A stretch of DNA of 61,572 nt from Thauera phenolivorans (GTDB lineage Bacteria > Pseudomonadota > Gammaproteobacteria > Burkholderiales > Rhodocyclaceae): NCBI RefSeq assembly GCF_001696715.1, contig NZ_MBFM01000005.1, positions 141,379 to 202,950 of the forward strand, written 5' to 3'. The translations under genes were made by a program, and so were the position numbers. The notes under the pieces are model-generated. The model saw only the letters and a program-made list of their open reading frames with translations. It had not been told where the DNA came from and made no database searches. Shown one piece after another: positions 50,727 to 60,700 of the stretch; position 1 is the first letter of the stretch; each line of letters opens with the position of its first letter.

Positions 50727-51914
50727 CTAACCCGGCTGGCAGCCGATCGCGCGGCCTTCGACGCGGCCGGCATCGAGCAGCCGGCGGTACAGGCCGGCCA
50801 GCCGTCCGGCCATGATCGCGTCGCCCCATTCGATGCTGTAGCGCCGCGCCTCGACGGCGAGCGCCTGGCGGCGGACAGGTGCGCTCAGCAGCTCGCGCAC
50901 CCGGGCGGCGAAGCCGGCGACCTCGTCGGGCGCGACCAGGGCGCCGCGGCGCGGGGCGAGGATGTCGATCGTGCCCATCGCCGCCAGCGCGACCACCGGC
51001 AGGCCGGCGGCCATCGCCTCGATCAGCACCAGGCCCTGGGTCTCGGTGCGCGAGGCGAAGACGAAGGCGTCGGCCGCGGCGTAGCAGTCGGGCAGCGCGG
51101 CGCGGCGGTCGAGGTAGCCGACGAAGCGTACCGTGTCGGCGAGGCCGAGCGCGGCGGCCTGCGCCTCGAGCTCGCCCGCGGCCGGCCCCTCGCCGGCGAT
51201 CACGAGGCGGAAGCCGGGCAGTTCGCGGCGCAGGCGGGCGGCGACCTCGAGCAGGAAGCCGACGTTCTTCTCGCGCGCCAGGCGGCCGATGAACAGCGCC
51301 ACCGGGGCGTCGGCGGCGATGCCGTGGCGGGCGCGGAAGCGCGCGCGCTCGCCGCCGGCGAAGTCGTGCAGCGGGATGCCGGTGGGCAGCACGTGCAGGG
51401 GGCGGGTGACGCCGTAGCCGGCGAGCCGCTCGCGCATCGCGGTCGAGGGCACCACCACGCCGTCCATCGTGTTGCACTGCGCGCGCGACACTTTCCGCGC
51501 CAGCCCGCGCAGCATCGCGGCGGGGAGGAAGGGGGCGTAGTGGTGGAGGTATTCCTCGAAGAAGGTGTGGTAGGTCAGCAGCAACGGCAGCCGGTGCGCG
51601 CGCGCCGCCGCGGTGCCGGCGTAATGGGCGACGAAGGGGGTCTGGATGTGCACTAGCGCGCAGTCCGCCGCCTCGCGTGCGACCGCCGCGCGCATCGCGC
51701 GCCACGACAGCAGCCGGTCCTCGGGGTCGCGTGGCACCCTGCGCCCGGCGACGCGCACGATGCCTTCCTCGTCCGCCTCGTCGGCGTAGCGCGGCACCAC
51801 CAGACGGACCTCGACGCCGAGCTCGGCGAGCGCCGCGCGGAAGGTGGCGATCGAGGTCGATACGCCGTTTACGCGCGGGAAATAGACGTCGGAAACCATC
51901 AGCACTCGAGTCAT
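50727..51914 (-). CDS. GT4 family glycosyltransferase
   Basis: A 395-residue GT-B fold enzyme. The N-terminal VSDVYFPRVNGVSTSIATF motif and HIQTPFVAHYAG, LLLTYHTFFEEYLHHY are typical of the GT4 branch that includes diacylglycerol glucosyltransferases and mannosyltransferases such as MgtA/PimB. The donor-binding half has GRLAREKNVGFLL, IAGEGPAAGELE and the E-x7-E motif in SRTETQGLVLIEAMAAGLPVV. Probably makes a glycolipid or an envelope glycan. It is a single gene on the minus strand and divergent from trkH. Confidence 0.88.
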   Translation of the reverse strand: MTRVLMVSDVYFPRVNGVSTSIATFRAALAELGVEVRLVVPRYADEADEEGIVRVAGRRVPRDPEDRLLSWRAMRAAVAREAADCALVHIQTPFVAHYAGTAAARAHRLPLLLTYHTFFEEYLHHYAPFLPAAMLRGLARKVSRAQCNTMDGVVVPSTAMRERLAGYGVTRPLHVLPTGIPLHDFAGGERARFRARHGIAADAPVALFIGRLAREKNVGFLLEVAARLRRELPGFRLVIAGEGPAAGELEAQAAALGLADTVRFVGYLDRRAALPDCYAAADAFVFASRTETQGLVLIEAMAAGLPVVALAAMGTIDILAPRRGALVAPDEVAGFAARVRELLSAPVRRQALAVEARRYSIEWGDAIMAGRLAGLYRRLLDAGRVEGRAIGCQPG

Positions 51915-51994
51915 CGGCCGAGCGTGCCAGCCGCAGGTTACAGCGCGGTGAAGGGCGCCGCGATCGCCGCCCCCACCGCGGGCGCGGCGAGGCC

Positions 51995-52000
51995 TATACT
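51995..52000 (+). promoter_or_regulatory. Possible -10 element before trkH
   Basis: TATACT 37 bases before the trkH start; no clear -35 at the right distance. Confidence 0.3.
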
Positions 52001-52036
52001 GGCGCCGTGCCCCCTCGGCACGGAGCTGCCGTCGCG

Positions 52037-53485
52037 ATGAGCTTCGACCGGACCGATAAGCTGCGCTTCGCCCTGCGCCTGCCGGTGGTGGGCAAGTACC
52101 TCGGCGTGCTCATGGTGGTGCTCGCCGCGCTGGCCGCGGCGCCGCTCGCCGCCGCGCTGCTGCTCGGCGAGCCGGACGCGGCGGCGCGCCACGCGGCGGT
52201 GCTGGGCGGACTGCTCGTCGTCGGGCTGCCGCTCGCCCGCCTCGCGGCGCCGGCGCGGCTGCAGGCGAACGAGGCGATGGCGGTGGTCGCGCTCGCCTTC
52301 GTCGCCGGCTCGCTGGTGATGAGCTACCCGCTCGCGGCGGCGAGCGCGAGCTGGCTCGATGCCTGGTTCGAGGCCGTCTCCGGCATCACCACCACCGGCC
52401 TCAGCCTCGCCGCCTCGGTGGAGGACAAGCCGGCCGCCTTCCTCTTCGCGCGCGCCTGGCTGCAGTGGTTCGGCGGCCTCGGCATCGTCGTCCTCTCGCT
52501 CGCGCTGCTGATGTACCACGGCGCCGCCGGTCGCCAGCTGATGGAGACCGCGTTCTCCGGCGAGGACCTCGTGTCGACCACCCGAGTCTATGCACGACGC
52601 ATTCTGGTCGTGTATGCCGCGCTGACCGTCGCCGCGGCGCTCGCCGGCTGGGCCGCCACCGGCGACGGCTTCGTCGCCCTGGTGCACGCCTTCGCCGCGG
52701 TGTCGACCGGCGGCTTTGCGGTCTACGACGACAGCCTCGCCGCTGCCGGGCGCGGTGCCGCGGTGTTCATCGGCTTCGCCTGGCTCGGCGCGGTGTCGTT
52801 GCCGCTCTACCATCGCGCGTGGCACGAGGGGCCGCGTGCGCTGCTGCGCGACCCCGAACTGCGCGCCCTGGTGCTGGCGACCGCGCTCACCGGCTTCCTG
52901 CTGTGGCTGTGGGCGGCGCCGGGTGAGCGCGGCTGGGCCGAGGCGGCGCAGCTGGCGATGAGTGCGCAGAGCACCACCGGCTTCTCCACCACGGACTTCG
53001 CCGCGCTCGACGAGGCTTCGCGCCTCACCCTGGTCGGCGCGATGCTGCTCGGCGGCAGCGTCGGCTCCACCGCGGGGGGCTTCAAGCTGCTGCGCCTGCT
53101 GCTGATGCTGCGCCTGCTGCAACTCTTTCTCGCGCGCGCCGCGGCGCCGCCCCACGCGGTGCTCCATGCCCGGCTCGGCGAGCGGCGGGTGGACGAGGCC
53201 GACCTCGGCCGCGCCGCGTTGCTGATGGCGCTGATCGTCGGCGTGGTGTTCCTCTCCTGGCTCGCCTTCGTCGCCGCCGGCTACCCGGCGCTCGGCGCGC
53301 TGTTCGAGGTCGCCTCGGCCACCGGCACGGTCGGTCTGTCGAGCGGCATCGCCCGGCCGGAGCTGGAGTGGTGGCTGAAGCTCGTACTATGCTTCGACAT
53401 GCTGGCCGGCCGGGTGGAGATCCTCGCCCTGCTGGTCGTGCTCAATCCGGGCAGCTGGTTCGGCAGGCGGGCGGAGAGGCGATGA
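52037..53485 (+). CDS. trkH: TrkH family potassium uptake protein
   Basis: Potassium channel-like subunit of a Trk/Ktr system, 482 residues from ATG 52037. All four selectivity-filter loops are visible: ITTTGLS (about 117-123), VSTGGF (222-227), STTGFS (312-317) and GTVGLS (430-435), each preceded by a short pore helix and followed by a membrane segment. The long open frame upstream is a shadow of the glycosyltransferase region. Its stop overlaps the start of the partner gene (ATGA). Confidence 0.92.
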   Translation: MSFDRTDKLRFALRLPVVGKYLGVLMVVLAALAAAPLAAALLLGEPDAAARHAAVLGGLLVVGLPLARLAAPARLQANEAMAVVALAFVAGSLVMSYPLAAASASWLDAWFEAVSGITTTGLSLAASVEDKPAAFLFARAWLQWFGGLGIVVLSLALLMYHGAAGRQLMETAFSGEDLVSTTRVYARRILVVYAALTVAAALAGWAATGDGFVALVHAFAAVSTGGFAVYDDSLAAAGRGAAVFIGFAWLGAVSLPLYHRAWHEGPRALLRDPELRALVLATALTGFLLWLWAAPGERGWAEAAQLAMSAQSTTGFSTTDFAALDEASRLTLVGAMLLGGSVGSTAGGFKLLRLLLMLRLLQLFLARAAAPPHAVLHARLGERRVDEADLGRAALLMALIVGVVFLSWLAFVAAGYPALGALFEVASATGTVGLSSGIARPELEWWLKLVLCFDMLAGRVEILALLVVLNPGSWFGRRAERR

Positions 53486-54141
53486 GAGCGGTGTTCGTGG
53501 GAGCGGGCTCCCTGGCGGTGATGACGGCGCAGCGGCTGCTGCGCCGCGGCCACGACGTGGTGATGATCGAGCGCGACCGTGAACGCATCGAGGCGCTCGC
53601 CGACGAGCTCGACTGCGGCTTCCTGCAGGGCGACGGCAGCAAGCCGGCGCTGCTGCGCGAGGCCGATCCCGCCGCCACCGACTGCCTGTTCTGCCTCACC
53701 GGCAACGACCAGACCAACATCCTCGCCAGCCTCGCCGGGCGCTCGCTCGGCTTCCGCCGCGTGGTGCAGAAGATCGACGACCCGGAGTTCGAGCACCTGT
53801 GCATCGAGCTCGGTCTCGCCGACACCATCATCCCGGCGCGCACCATCGGGCGCTATCTGGCGGACATGTTCGAGGGGCGCGACCACATGGAGATCCTCGC
53901 CCTGGTCAAGGACGAGGCGAGGGTGTTCAGCTTTGTCGCCACCGCCGCGGATGCGCGGCCGGTGGGCGAGATCGATCTTCCCGCGGGCAGCCGGGTGATG
54001 TTCTTCTATCGCGACGAGCGCTTCACCCTGCCCGAGGCCGACACCCGGCTCGCGCCGGGCGACGAGGTCGTCGTCGTCACCCACAGCCGCAACCTCGAGA
54101 CACTGCAGGCGCGCTGGCGCAAGGCGCTGAAGGCCGGCTGA
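53482..54141 (+). CDS. trkA: TrkA family potassium uptake regulatory protein (single RCK)
   Basis: Cytoplasmic nucleotide-binding regulator that gates TrkH. It has 219 residues, i.e. one TrkA_N (Rossmann GAGSLA at residues 6-11, then VMIERDRERIEAL and LQGDGSKPALLREA) plus one TrkA_C domain (about 135-215). E. coli TrkA has two such units, so this resembles KtrA/CglK and should form a tetramer-of-dimers ring. ATG 53482 overlaps the trkH stop. Confidence 0.9.
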   Translation: MRAVFVGAGSLAVMTAQRLLRRGHDVVMIERDRERIEALADELDCGFLQGDGSKPALLREADPAATDCLFCLTGNDQTNILASLAGRSLGFRRVVQKIDDPEFEHLCIELGLADTIIPARTIGRYLADMFEGRDHMEILALVKDEARVFSFVATAADARPVGEIDLPAGSRVMFFYRDERFTLPEADTRLAPGDEVVVVTHSRNLETLQARWRKALKAG

Positions 54142-54163
54142 GCGCCTGCCTCGCGGACCCCGC

Positions 54164-55408
54164 TCAGGTGGGCAGGGCGATCCTGCCGTCGGTGCTGAAC
54201 TGGTAGTCGCGGAACACGTGCTCGGCCGACAGGATGCGGTAGTCGCCGTTCTCCTCGCGCACCGAGGTGTCCTTCAGCCGGTAGGTGAACTGGCCGCAGG
54301 TCCAGCAGTCGAAGTTGCGCATGTGGGTGCACAGGCAGGTCTTGTCGGAGACCTTCACCTTCTTCGCCTCCGGATGCGCCGCCACCTCGCGGTTGTAGGC
54401 CTCGATGTACTGGCAGTTGCCGTTGGCGTCGAGCAGGTAGCCGTAGGCCTCGCAGTTCGGGCGGATGCCCGAGCCGATCGCCGGGCTGCTCTTGAGCATG
54501 CGCATCGGATAGCCGGTGGGCGAGATCTGGTTGACCTCGATGTCGTCCTCGTCGGCCTTGAAGTAGTGCTGCTGGACATCGGGCGGCAGGCCACACTCGG
54601 TGGTCACGGTGAAGCGGGTCGCCACCTGCACGCCCGCCGCGCCCTGCTCGAGGAAGGCGACCGCGTCCGAGCCGGTGAAGATGCCGCCGGCCGGGATCAG
54701 CGGGATGTCGAGCTGTTGCTCGCGCAGCCAGTCGCGGATCTCGGCGAAGATGGTGGCGAGGTCGTACTCCGGCCAGTCCATGCCGAAGCCGAGGTGGCCG
54801 CCGGCGAGCGGGCCCTCCACCACCACGTAGTCGGGCATGCGGCCGGTGCGCGCGCTCTTCTTCAGGAACAGCTGCAGCGCGCGCAGCGAGGAGACGATGA
54901 TGCCGAGCCTGACGTCGCGGAAGCGCGGGTGGTCCTCGATCAGGCCGAAGGAGCCGAGGTGCAGGCCGGCGGCGAGCGTGATGCCGTCGATGCCGTTGTC
55001 CATCGCTGCCTTCAGCCGCACCCGAAGTGTCTCCTTCGGGCTGTTCATCGTCAGCTTTTCCATGCAGTTGATGAAGATCAGGCCGTCGCCGCGCTTGGCC
55101 TCCATCGTGCGCCGCACGTGGGTCGCGGTCGCCTCGGCGATCAGGCCGAGGTCGAACTGCACCACCGACTTGTCGGTGTTGGCGACGTTGAACTTGTACT
55201 GCTGCAGCTTGTTCTTGACGTACTTCGTGTTGTACCGGCGGTCGGACACGGTCGGAAGCATGGCGTCCGAGATGTGACCGATGCCGCCGAGGCGCGCGGC
55301 CTCGAGCGAGAGCTCGGCGGTGGAGATGTCCACCCCCATGCCGCCCACCATGATCGGTACCAGCTCATGCTTGCCAAGAGTCAGCCGGAAATCGTCTACG
55401 CGCTTCAT
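54164..55408 (-). CDS. FMN-dependent oxidoreductase, nitronate monooxygenase (NPD) family, with C-terminal cysteine cluster
   Basis: A 414-residue TIM-barrel flavoprotein related to nitronate monooxygenase / 2-nitropropane dioxygenase. Family marks: VPIMVGGMGVDISTAELS at the N-terminus, VVEGPLAGGHLGF, IPLIPAGGIFTGSDAVAFLEQGAAGVQVATRF and SPTGYPMRMLKSSPAI. It is longer than the common 320-350 residue members: the C-terminus adds a module with Cys358, Cys360, Cys368 and Cys371 (TCLC then DCWTC), suited to binding zinc or an Fe-S cluster. The reaction is not determinable. ATG 55408 chosen; ATG 55444 would add twelve residues. Confidence 0.85.
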   Translation of the reverse strand: MKRVDDFRLTLGKHELVPIMVGGMGVDISTAELSLEAARLGGIGHISDAMLPTVSDRRYNTKYVKNKLQQYKFNVANTDKSVVQFDLGLIAEATATHVRRTMEAKRGDGLIFINCMEKLTMNSPKETLRVRLKAAMDNGIDGITLAAGLHLGSFGLIEDHPRFRDVRLGIIVSSLRALQLFLKKSARTGRMPDYVVVEGPLAGGHLGFGMDWPEYDLATIFAEIRDWLREQQLDIPLIPAGGIFTGSDAVAFLEQGAAGVQVATRFTVTTECGLPPDVQQHYFKADEDDIEVNQISPTGYPMRMLKSSPAIGSGIRPNCEAYGYLLDANGNCQYIEAYNREVAAHPEAKKVKVSDKTCLCTHMRNFDCWTCGQFTYRLKDTSVREENGDYRILSAEHVFRDYQFSTDGRIALPT

Positions 55409-55504
55409 TCGGTCAGTGTCCGTTGTATTACCGCAGTTCGACATTATCACCCGCGAAGCGTTGCCGGACACGCTTTTCGGGCAGCGATTCGGGCCATCGG
55501 GCGT

Positions 55505-56365
55505 TCAGCAGGCGGCCTCGACGTCTTCGCGCGCGAGCCCGGCGGCGGCCGGCGCGAGCCGCAGCGCGAGCAGCGAAAGCACCCGGTAGGCAGCGCCGAT
55601 GTCGGCGTCGAGGGCGCCGGTGGCGTTGATCTCGGCGCAGACCGTGGCGCGGTCGCCCCGCGCCACCGGTCCGGTCAGGGCACCGGCGGTGCCGCTGCGG
55701 CCGATGTTGGCGACGGTGCCCTCGACCAGCGGTAGCAGTGCCGCCCAGGCGGTGTCGCGCTCCACGCCGGCGCCTTCCATGCAGCGCAGCGCCGCGTCCA
55801 TCAGCGCCACCAGATGGTTGCACGCGAGCACCGCGGCCGAGTGATAGAGAATCTTGTGCGCGGGATCGACGCGGAAGCGGCGCGCGCCGATCGCGTCGAA
55901 CAGCGGCCCGAGCGCGGCGAGCGCGGCGGGGTCTCCCTCGCAGCCGCAGAAGGTGCCGGCGAAGCCGGTGATCGCCGAGGCGGGGTCGGCGAAGGACTTC
56001 AGCGGATGCGCCCCGGCGAGCAGCGCGCCGTGCGCGCGCAGTGGCGCCAGCACCTCGCTGGCGAGCGCGCCGCTGCAGTGGAAGGCGATGTCCGCCGGCC
56101 GCAGCACGCCGGCCGCGGCAAGACTGCGTGCGGTGTCGGCGAGCACGTCGTCGGGGGTCGCGATCAGCCACAGGCCTGCCGGCGGCAGCGTCTCGCCCGG
56201 CGCGTACGGCGTGCCGGCGCCGATGAAGGCGCAGGCGGTACGGGTGTTCGCCGGGTCGCGACCGAGCACCGCGCCGATGCGCACGAGGCCGGCGTCGGAC
56301 CACAGGCGGGCGAGGCTGCGGCCGAGCCGGCCGGGGCCGACCAGATTCAGGGTGGGCAGGTCCAT
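55505..56365 (-). CDS. Rossmann-like and DUF2520 domain-containing protein
   Basis: A 286-residue protein with an N-terminal NAD(P)-binding-like fold (LNLVGPGRLGRSLARLW, glycine motif GPGRLG at about residues 9-14) and a C-terminal helical DUF2520 domain. The middle has FHCSGALASEVLAPLRAHGALLAGAHPLKSFADP and KILYHSAAVLACNHLVALMDAA, which resemble the beta-hydroxyacid dehydrogenase/ketopantoate-reductase-like layout. No substrate is known for the family. Start at ATG 56365 (MDLPTLNLVGPG), which places the dinucleotide motif at the N-terminus. Confidence 0.88.
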   Translation of the reverse strand: MDLPTLNLVGPGRLGRSLARLWSDAGLVRIGAVLGRDPANTRTACAFIGAGTPYAPGETLPPAGLWLIATPDDVLADTARSLAAAGVLRPADIAFHCSGALASEVLAPLRAHGALLAGAHPLKSFADPASAITGFAGTFCGCEGDPAALAALGPLFDAIGARRFRVDPAHKILYHSAAVLACNHLVALMDAALRCMEGAGVERDTAWAALLPLVEGTVANIGRSGTAGALTGPVARGDRATVCAEINATGALDADIGAAYRVLSLLALRLAPAAAGLAREDVEAAC

Positions 56366-56436
56366 GGCGCGATTGTAAGCTGCCGGGCCGCCCTGAAGGC
56401 GACGCATGAAACCGGGGCTTCGCGTAAAGTAAGCAT

Positions 56437-56450
56437 CCACTTATATGTGG
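56437..56450. promoter_or_regulatory. Palindrome before the RND efflux operon
   Basis: CCAC-T-TATA-T-GTGG (56437-56450), a 14-base near-palindrome in an AT-rich patch 40 bases before the adaptor start. It is in the right place to be an operator, but no regulator gene lies alongside. Confidence 0.3.
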
Positions 56451-56489
56451 GCGCGCGCACGCCCCGCCCGACTCCCGAATGGAACCCCG

Positions 56490-57704
56490 ATGATCCGACG
56501 CCGCCTGCTTCCCATCCTCTTCATCGGCCTCGCCGTGGCCGGCTTCATGGCACTCAAGGCGACGCGGCCGGCGCCGCCGGCGGTGGAGGCGCGCGAGCGC
56601 GTGTGGCAGGTCGCCACGGTCGAGGCCGCCACCGTCGCCGCGCGCCCGACCTTGGTCATCTACGGCCGCATCGAGGCGCCCGACCGCATCCGCGCCGCGG
56701 CGCCGGTGGCGGGGCGCGTGCTTGAGCTCGCGGTTCGCGACGGCGACCGGGTGGCGGCGGGGGCGCTGCTCGCCCGAATGGATCCGCGCGACCTCGAGCC
56801 GCGCGTTGCCCAGGCGCGCGCCGAGGTCGAGCGCGAGCGCATCCGCATCCGCCACGACCGCGAGGCGATCGCCCAGGAGCGCATCCTGCTCACGCTCGCG
56901 GAGGCGAAGATCGCCCGCTTCGAGAAGCTGATGAACGCCCGCCTCGGTGCCGAGGCCACCTACGACCAGGCGCGCGAGGAGAAGGCCCGGGTCGAGCTCT
57001 CGCTCGCTCAGCGCGAGCAGGCGATCGCCGAGCATCCGGCGCGGCTGGCGCAGCTGCAGGCGAAGCTGGCCGAGGCCGAGCGCGACGCGCGCCGCGGCGA
57101 GATCCGCGCGCCGGTGGACGCCCGCATCGGCCGCGTGGAGGTCGCCGCCGGCGACCAGGTGCAGCCCGGACAGGTGCTGCTGAGCCTGTATTCGTCCGAC
57201 GCGCTCTTCCTGCGCGCGCGGGTGCCGGCGATCTACGCCGAGGAGTTGCGCACCGCACTGCTCGCCGGCGACGCGCTCGTGGCCGAGGCCGATTTCGGCG
57301 GCGGGAAGCTGCGCGCGCGGCTGGAGCGGATCGGCGGCGAGGCCGACGCGCGCGGGGTCGACGTGCTCTTGCGGGTGGACGACTCGGCCGCGGTGCCGAT
57401 GGGCGCCTTCGTCAATGCGGTACTCGAGCGCCCGCTGGCGGAGGGGGTGGTGGTGCTGCCCTTCTCGGCCCTGCACGGCGGCGAGCGCATCTACGCGGTG
57501 CGTGACGGGCGCCTGGTGGGCCTCGCCGCCGAGCGCGTCGGCGAGCGTCGCGAAGGCGGCGAGGTTCAGCTGCTGATGCGCGTCCCCGGCCTGCGCGACG
57601 GAGAGCCGGTGATGCGCACCCACCTGCCGAACGCGATCGACGGCCTCGCGGTCGAGGCGCTGGAGGCGCTCGCCGCCGCGCCCGCAAGGGGCCGACGCGA
57701 ATGA
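56490..57704 (+). CDS. RND efflux system periplasmic adaptor (membrane fusion protein)
   Basis: Periplasmic linker of a tripartite exporter, 404 residues from ATG 56490. It has an N-terminal signal anchor (LLPILFIGLAVAGFMAL), a lipoyl half-motif (VAGRVLELAVRDGDRVAAGALLARMDP), a long alpha-hairpin (about 95-190), a second lipoyl half (GEIRAPVDARIGRVEVAAGDQVQPGQVLLSL) and beta-barrel and proximal domains. The pattern is standard for HlyD/AcrA-type proteins. Overlaps the permease start (ATGA at 57701). No outer-membrane channel gene follows, so it must borrow one. Confidence 0.88.
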   Translation: MIRRRLLPILFIGLAVAGFMALKATRPAPPAVEARERVWQVATVEAATVAARPTLVIYGRIEAPDRIRAAAPVAGRVLELAVRDGDRVAAGALLARMDPRDLEPRVAQARAEVERERIRIRHDREAIAQERILLTLAEAKIARFEKLMNARLGAEATYDQAREEKARVELSLAQREQAIAEHPARLAQLQAKLAEAERDARRGEIRAPVDARIGRVEVAAGDQVQPGQVLLSLYSSDALFLRARVPAIYAEELRTALLAGDALVAEADFGGGKLRARLERIGGEADARGVDVLLRVDDSAAVPMGAFVNAVLERPLAEGVVVLPFSALHGGERIYAVRDGRLVGLAAERVGERREGGEVQLLMRVPGLRDGEPVMRTHLPNAIDGLAVEALEALAAAPARGRRE

Positions 57705-60700
57705 AGCAGCGCGGCGTGCTCGAGCTGCTGCTGCGCCATCGCGTCGCGGCCAACGTGCTGATGCTGCTCGCCTTCATCGTCGGCCTGCTCGGCCTGACGC
57801 GGATGAACGTGCAGTTCTTCCCAAGCTTCGAGCTCGACATGATTTCGGTACGGGTGCTGTGGTCGGGCGCCTCGGCGGAGGACGTCGAGATCGGCATCAC
57901 CGATCCGCTCGAGGAGCGCCTGAAGACGGTCGACGGCCTCAAGAAGATGACCTCCACCTCGGCCCAGGGCGTGGCCAGCATCACCGTCGAATTGCGGGAA
58001 GACACCGATCCGCTGCTCGCGCTCGACCAGGTGCGCCAGCGGGTGGACGAGTTCCGCAACCTGCCGCGCGATGCCGAGGCGCCCGAGGTGGCGCGGGTGT
58101 CGCGCTACGACCCGATCGCCCGCCTGCTGGTGCGCGGCAACAGCGTCGACGAGCTGCGACCCTGGGTGCGGCGCTTCGAGCGCGAACTGCTCGCCGGCGG
58201 CATCGACCGCGTCACCATCACCGGCCTGCCCGAGGAGCGGATCGCAATCGAGGTGCCGAGCGCGGCGCTCGAGACCCTCGGCCTGTCGCTGGTCGAGGTC
58301 GGCGAGCGGGTCGCCCAGCTGTCGCGCGACGTGCCCGCCGGGGTCGCCGGCGAGCGCGACGGCGCGCGCGAGATCCGCGGCCTCGAGCAGCGGCGCGACG
58401 CGCAGGCCTTCGGCGCGCTGCCGGTGATCAGCGACGCGGCCGGCGTGGTGCGCCTCGGCGACATCGCCAGCATCGTGCGCGAGCCGCGCCCGGGCGAGCT
58501 GGCGCTCGCCATGGACGGCGGCGCGGTGGTCGAGCTGCAGCTGCAGCGAAGCGAGTCGGGTCATTCGCTGAAGGCGGCCGAGGCGCTCGAGGGCTGGCTC
58601 GAACGCACCCTGCCGACCCTGCCGGCGGCGATCTCGATCGAGGTCTACGATGCCCAGTGGCAGCTGATCCGGGACCGCATTTCGCTGCTGGTCGACAACG
58701 GCCTGTCCGGCCTGGTGCTGGTGGTGATCGTGCTCTATCTGTTCCTGCCGGCGCGCATCGCGCTGTGGGTGGCGGTCGGCATCCCCACCGCCTTCCTCGC
58801 CACCCTCGGCCTCATGCTCGTCTTCGGCGGCACGATCAACATGATGAGCCTGTTCGCGCTGATCATGGCGCTCGGCATGATCGTCGACAACGCGATCGTG
58901 GTCAGCGAGGAGTCCGACACCCAGCGCCAGCACGGGCTCGACCCGGGCCAGGCGGCGCTGGCGGCGGCACGCCGCATGTTGTGGCCGGTGCTCGCCGCCT
59001 CGCTCACCACGGTGGCGGCCTTCGTGCCGCTGATGATGGTGGGCGGCATCATCGGCAACATCCTCGGCGACATCCCCTTCGTCATGATGATGGTGATCAT
59101 GGCGGCGCTGCTCGAGACCTTCCTGATCCTGCCCTCCCATCTCAAGTACGCGCTCGGTGGAGCGGGCATGCACGCCTCGGGCCTGCGCCAGCGCCTCGAT
59201 CGCGGTTTCGAGCGCTTCCGCGACGGCCCCTTCCGGCGCGCGGTGGAGCTCGCGCTGCGCTGGCGCGTGAGCACGGTGGCGATCACCCTCGGCCTGATGA
59301 TCCTTGCCATCGGCCTCATCGCCGGCGGGCGCATCGGCTTCGTCTTCTTCCCCACCCCCGAGGGCCAGGTGCTGTACGCCAACGCCACCTTCGTCGCCGG
59401 CACGCCGCGCGCGCAGACCGAGGCCTTCCTCGCCGAACTCGGTCGCGCGCTGGCCGAGACCGAGGCCGAGCTCGGCGGCGGGCTGGTGCAGACCGCGGTG
59501 GCGCGCATGGGTGGCACGATCGGCGCCCAGGGCGCGGGGGCGAGCGGCGACCAGCTCGCGTCGATGGTGGTCGAGCTGCTGCCGCCCGACCAGCGCGAGG
59601 TGCGCAACGAGCGTTTCCTCGCCCGGTGGCGCGAGAGGACGGCGGCCGCCGCCGGTATCGAGCTGCTCACCTTCACCGCGCGCCAGTCCGGCCCCCCGGG
59701 GCGCGACCTCAACGTGCGCCTGACCGGCGACGACCCGCTCGCGCTGAAGGCGGCGGCGCTCGAACTCGGCGAGACGATGAACGCGATCGCCGGCGTGAGC
59801 GAGGTCGAGGACGACATGCCCTTCGGCCGCGAGCAGCTGATCTACCGCCTCACCCCGGCGGGCGAGGCGCTCGGCCTCACCACCGAGAGCCTGGGCCGCC
59901 AGCTGCGCGCCGGGTTCGACGGCAGCCTCGCCCAGCTGGTGCAGGTCGGCCGCGACGAGCTCGAGGTGCGGGTGCTGCTGCCGCGCGCCGAGCGCGAGCG
60001 GCTGGACGTCTTCGAGCGCCTGATCGTGCGCCTGCCCGACGGCAGCTTCGCCCCGCTCGCCTCGGTGGCGGCGTGGGAGTCGCGCCGCGGCTTCGAGGCT
60101 CTGCGCCACGCCGACGGCCGGCTCGCGGTCGAGGTGTCGGGGGAGGTCGACGTCGCCCGTAACGACGTCGCCACGATCCAGGCCGAGCTGCTGCGCGGCA
60201 TCCTGCCCGCGCTCGCCGAGCGCCATGGCCTCGACTACAGCTTCGAGGGGCGCGCTGCCGACCAGCGCGAGACCATGGCCGACATGCGCAGCGGGCTGGC
60301 CCTCGGGCTGGGTCTGATCTACCTGGTGCTGGTCTGGGCCTTCGCCTCCTGGAGCTGGCCGCTGGTGGTGATGGCGGCGATCCCGCTCGGCCTGGCGGGG
60401 GCGATCTTCGGCCACTGGCTGCTCGGCATCAAGCTCACCATCCTGTCGATGTTCGGCCTCTTCGGCCTGGCGGGCATCGTGGTGAACAACTCGATCATCC
60501 TCGTGAGCCTGTTCCAGGAACTGCGCGCGCGCGGCACGGCGCTCGACCAGGCCCTGGTCGACGCTGCCTGCGGCCGCCTGCGCGCGGTGCTGCTGACCTC
60601 GCTGACCACCGTCGGCGGGCTGGTGCCGCTGCTGTTCGAGACCTCGCTGCAGGCGCAGTTCCTGGTGCCGATGGCGACCTCGATCGCCTTCGGCCTCGGC

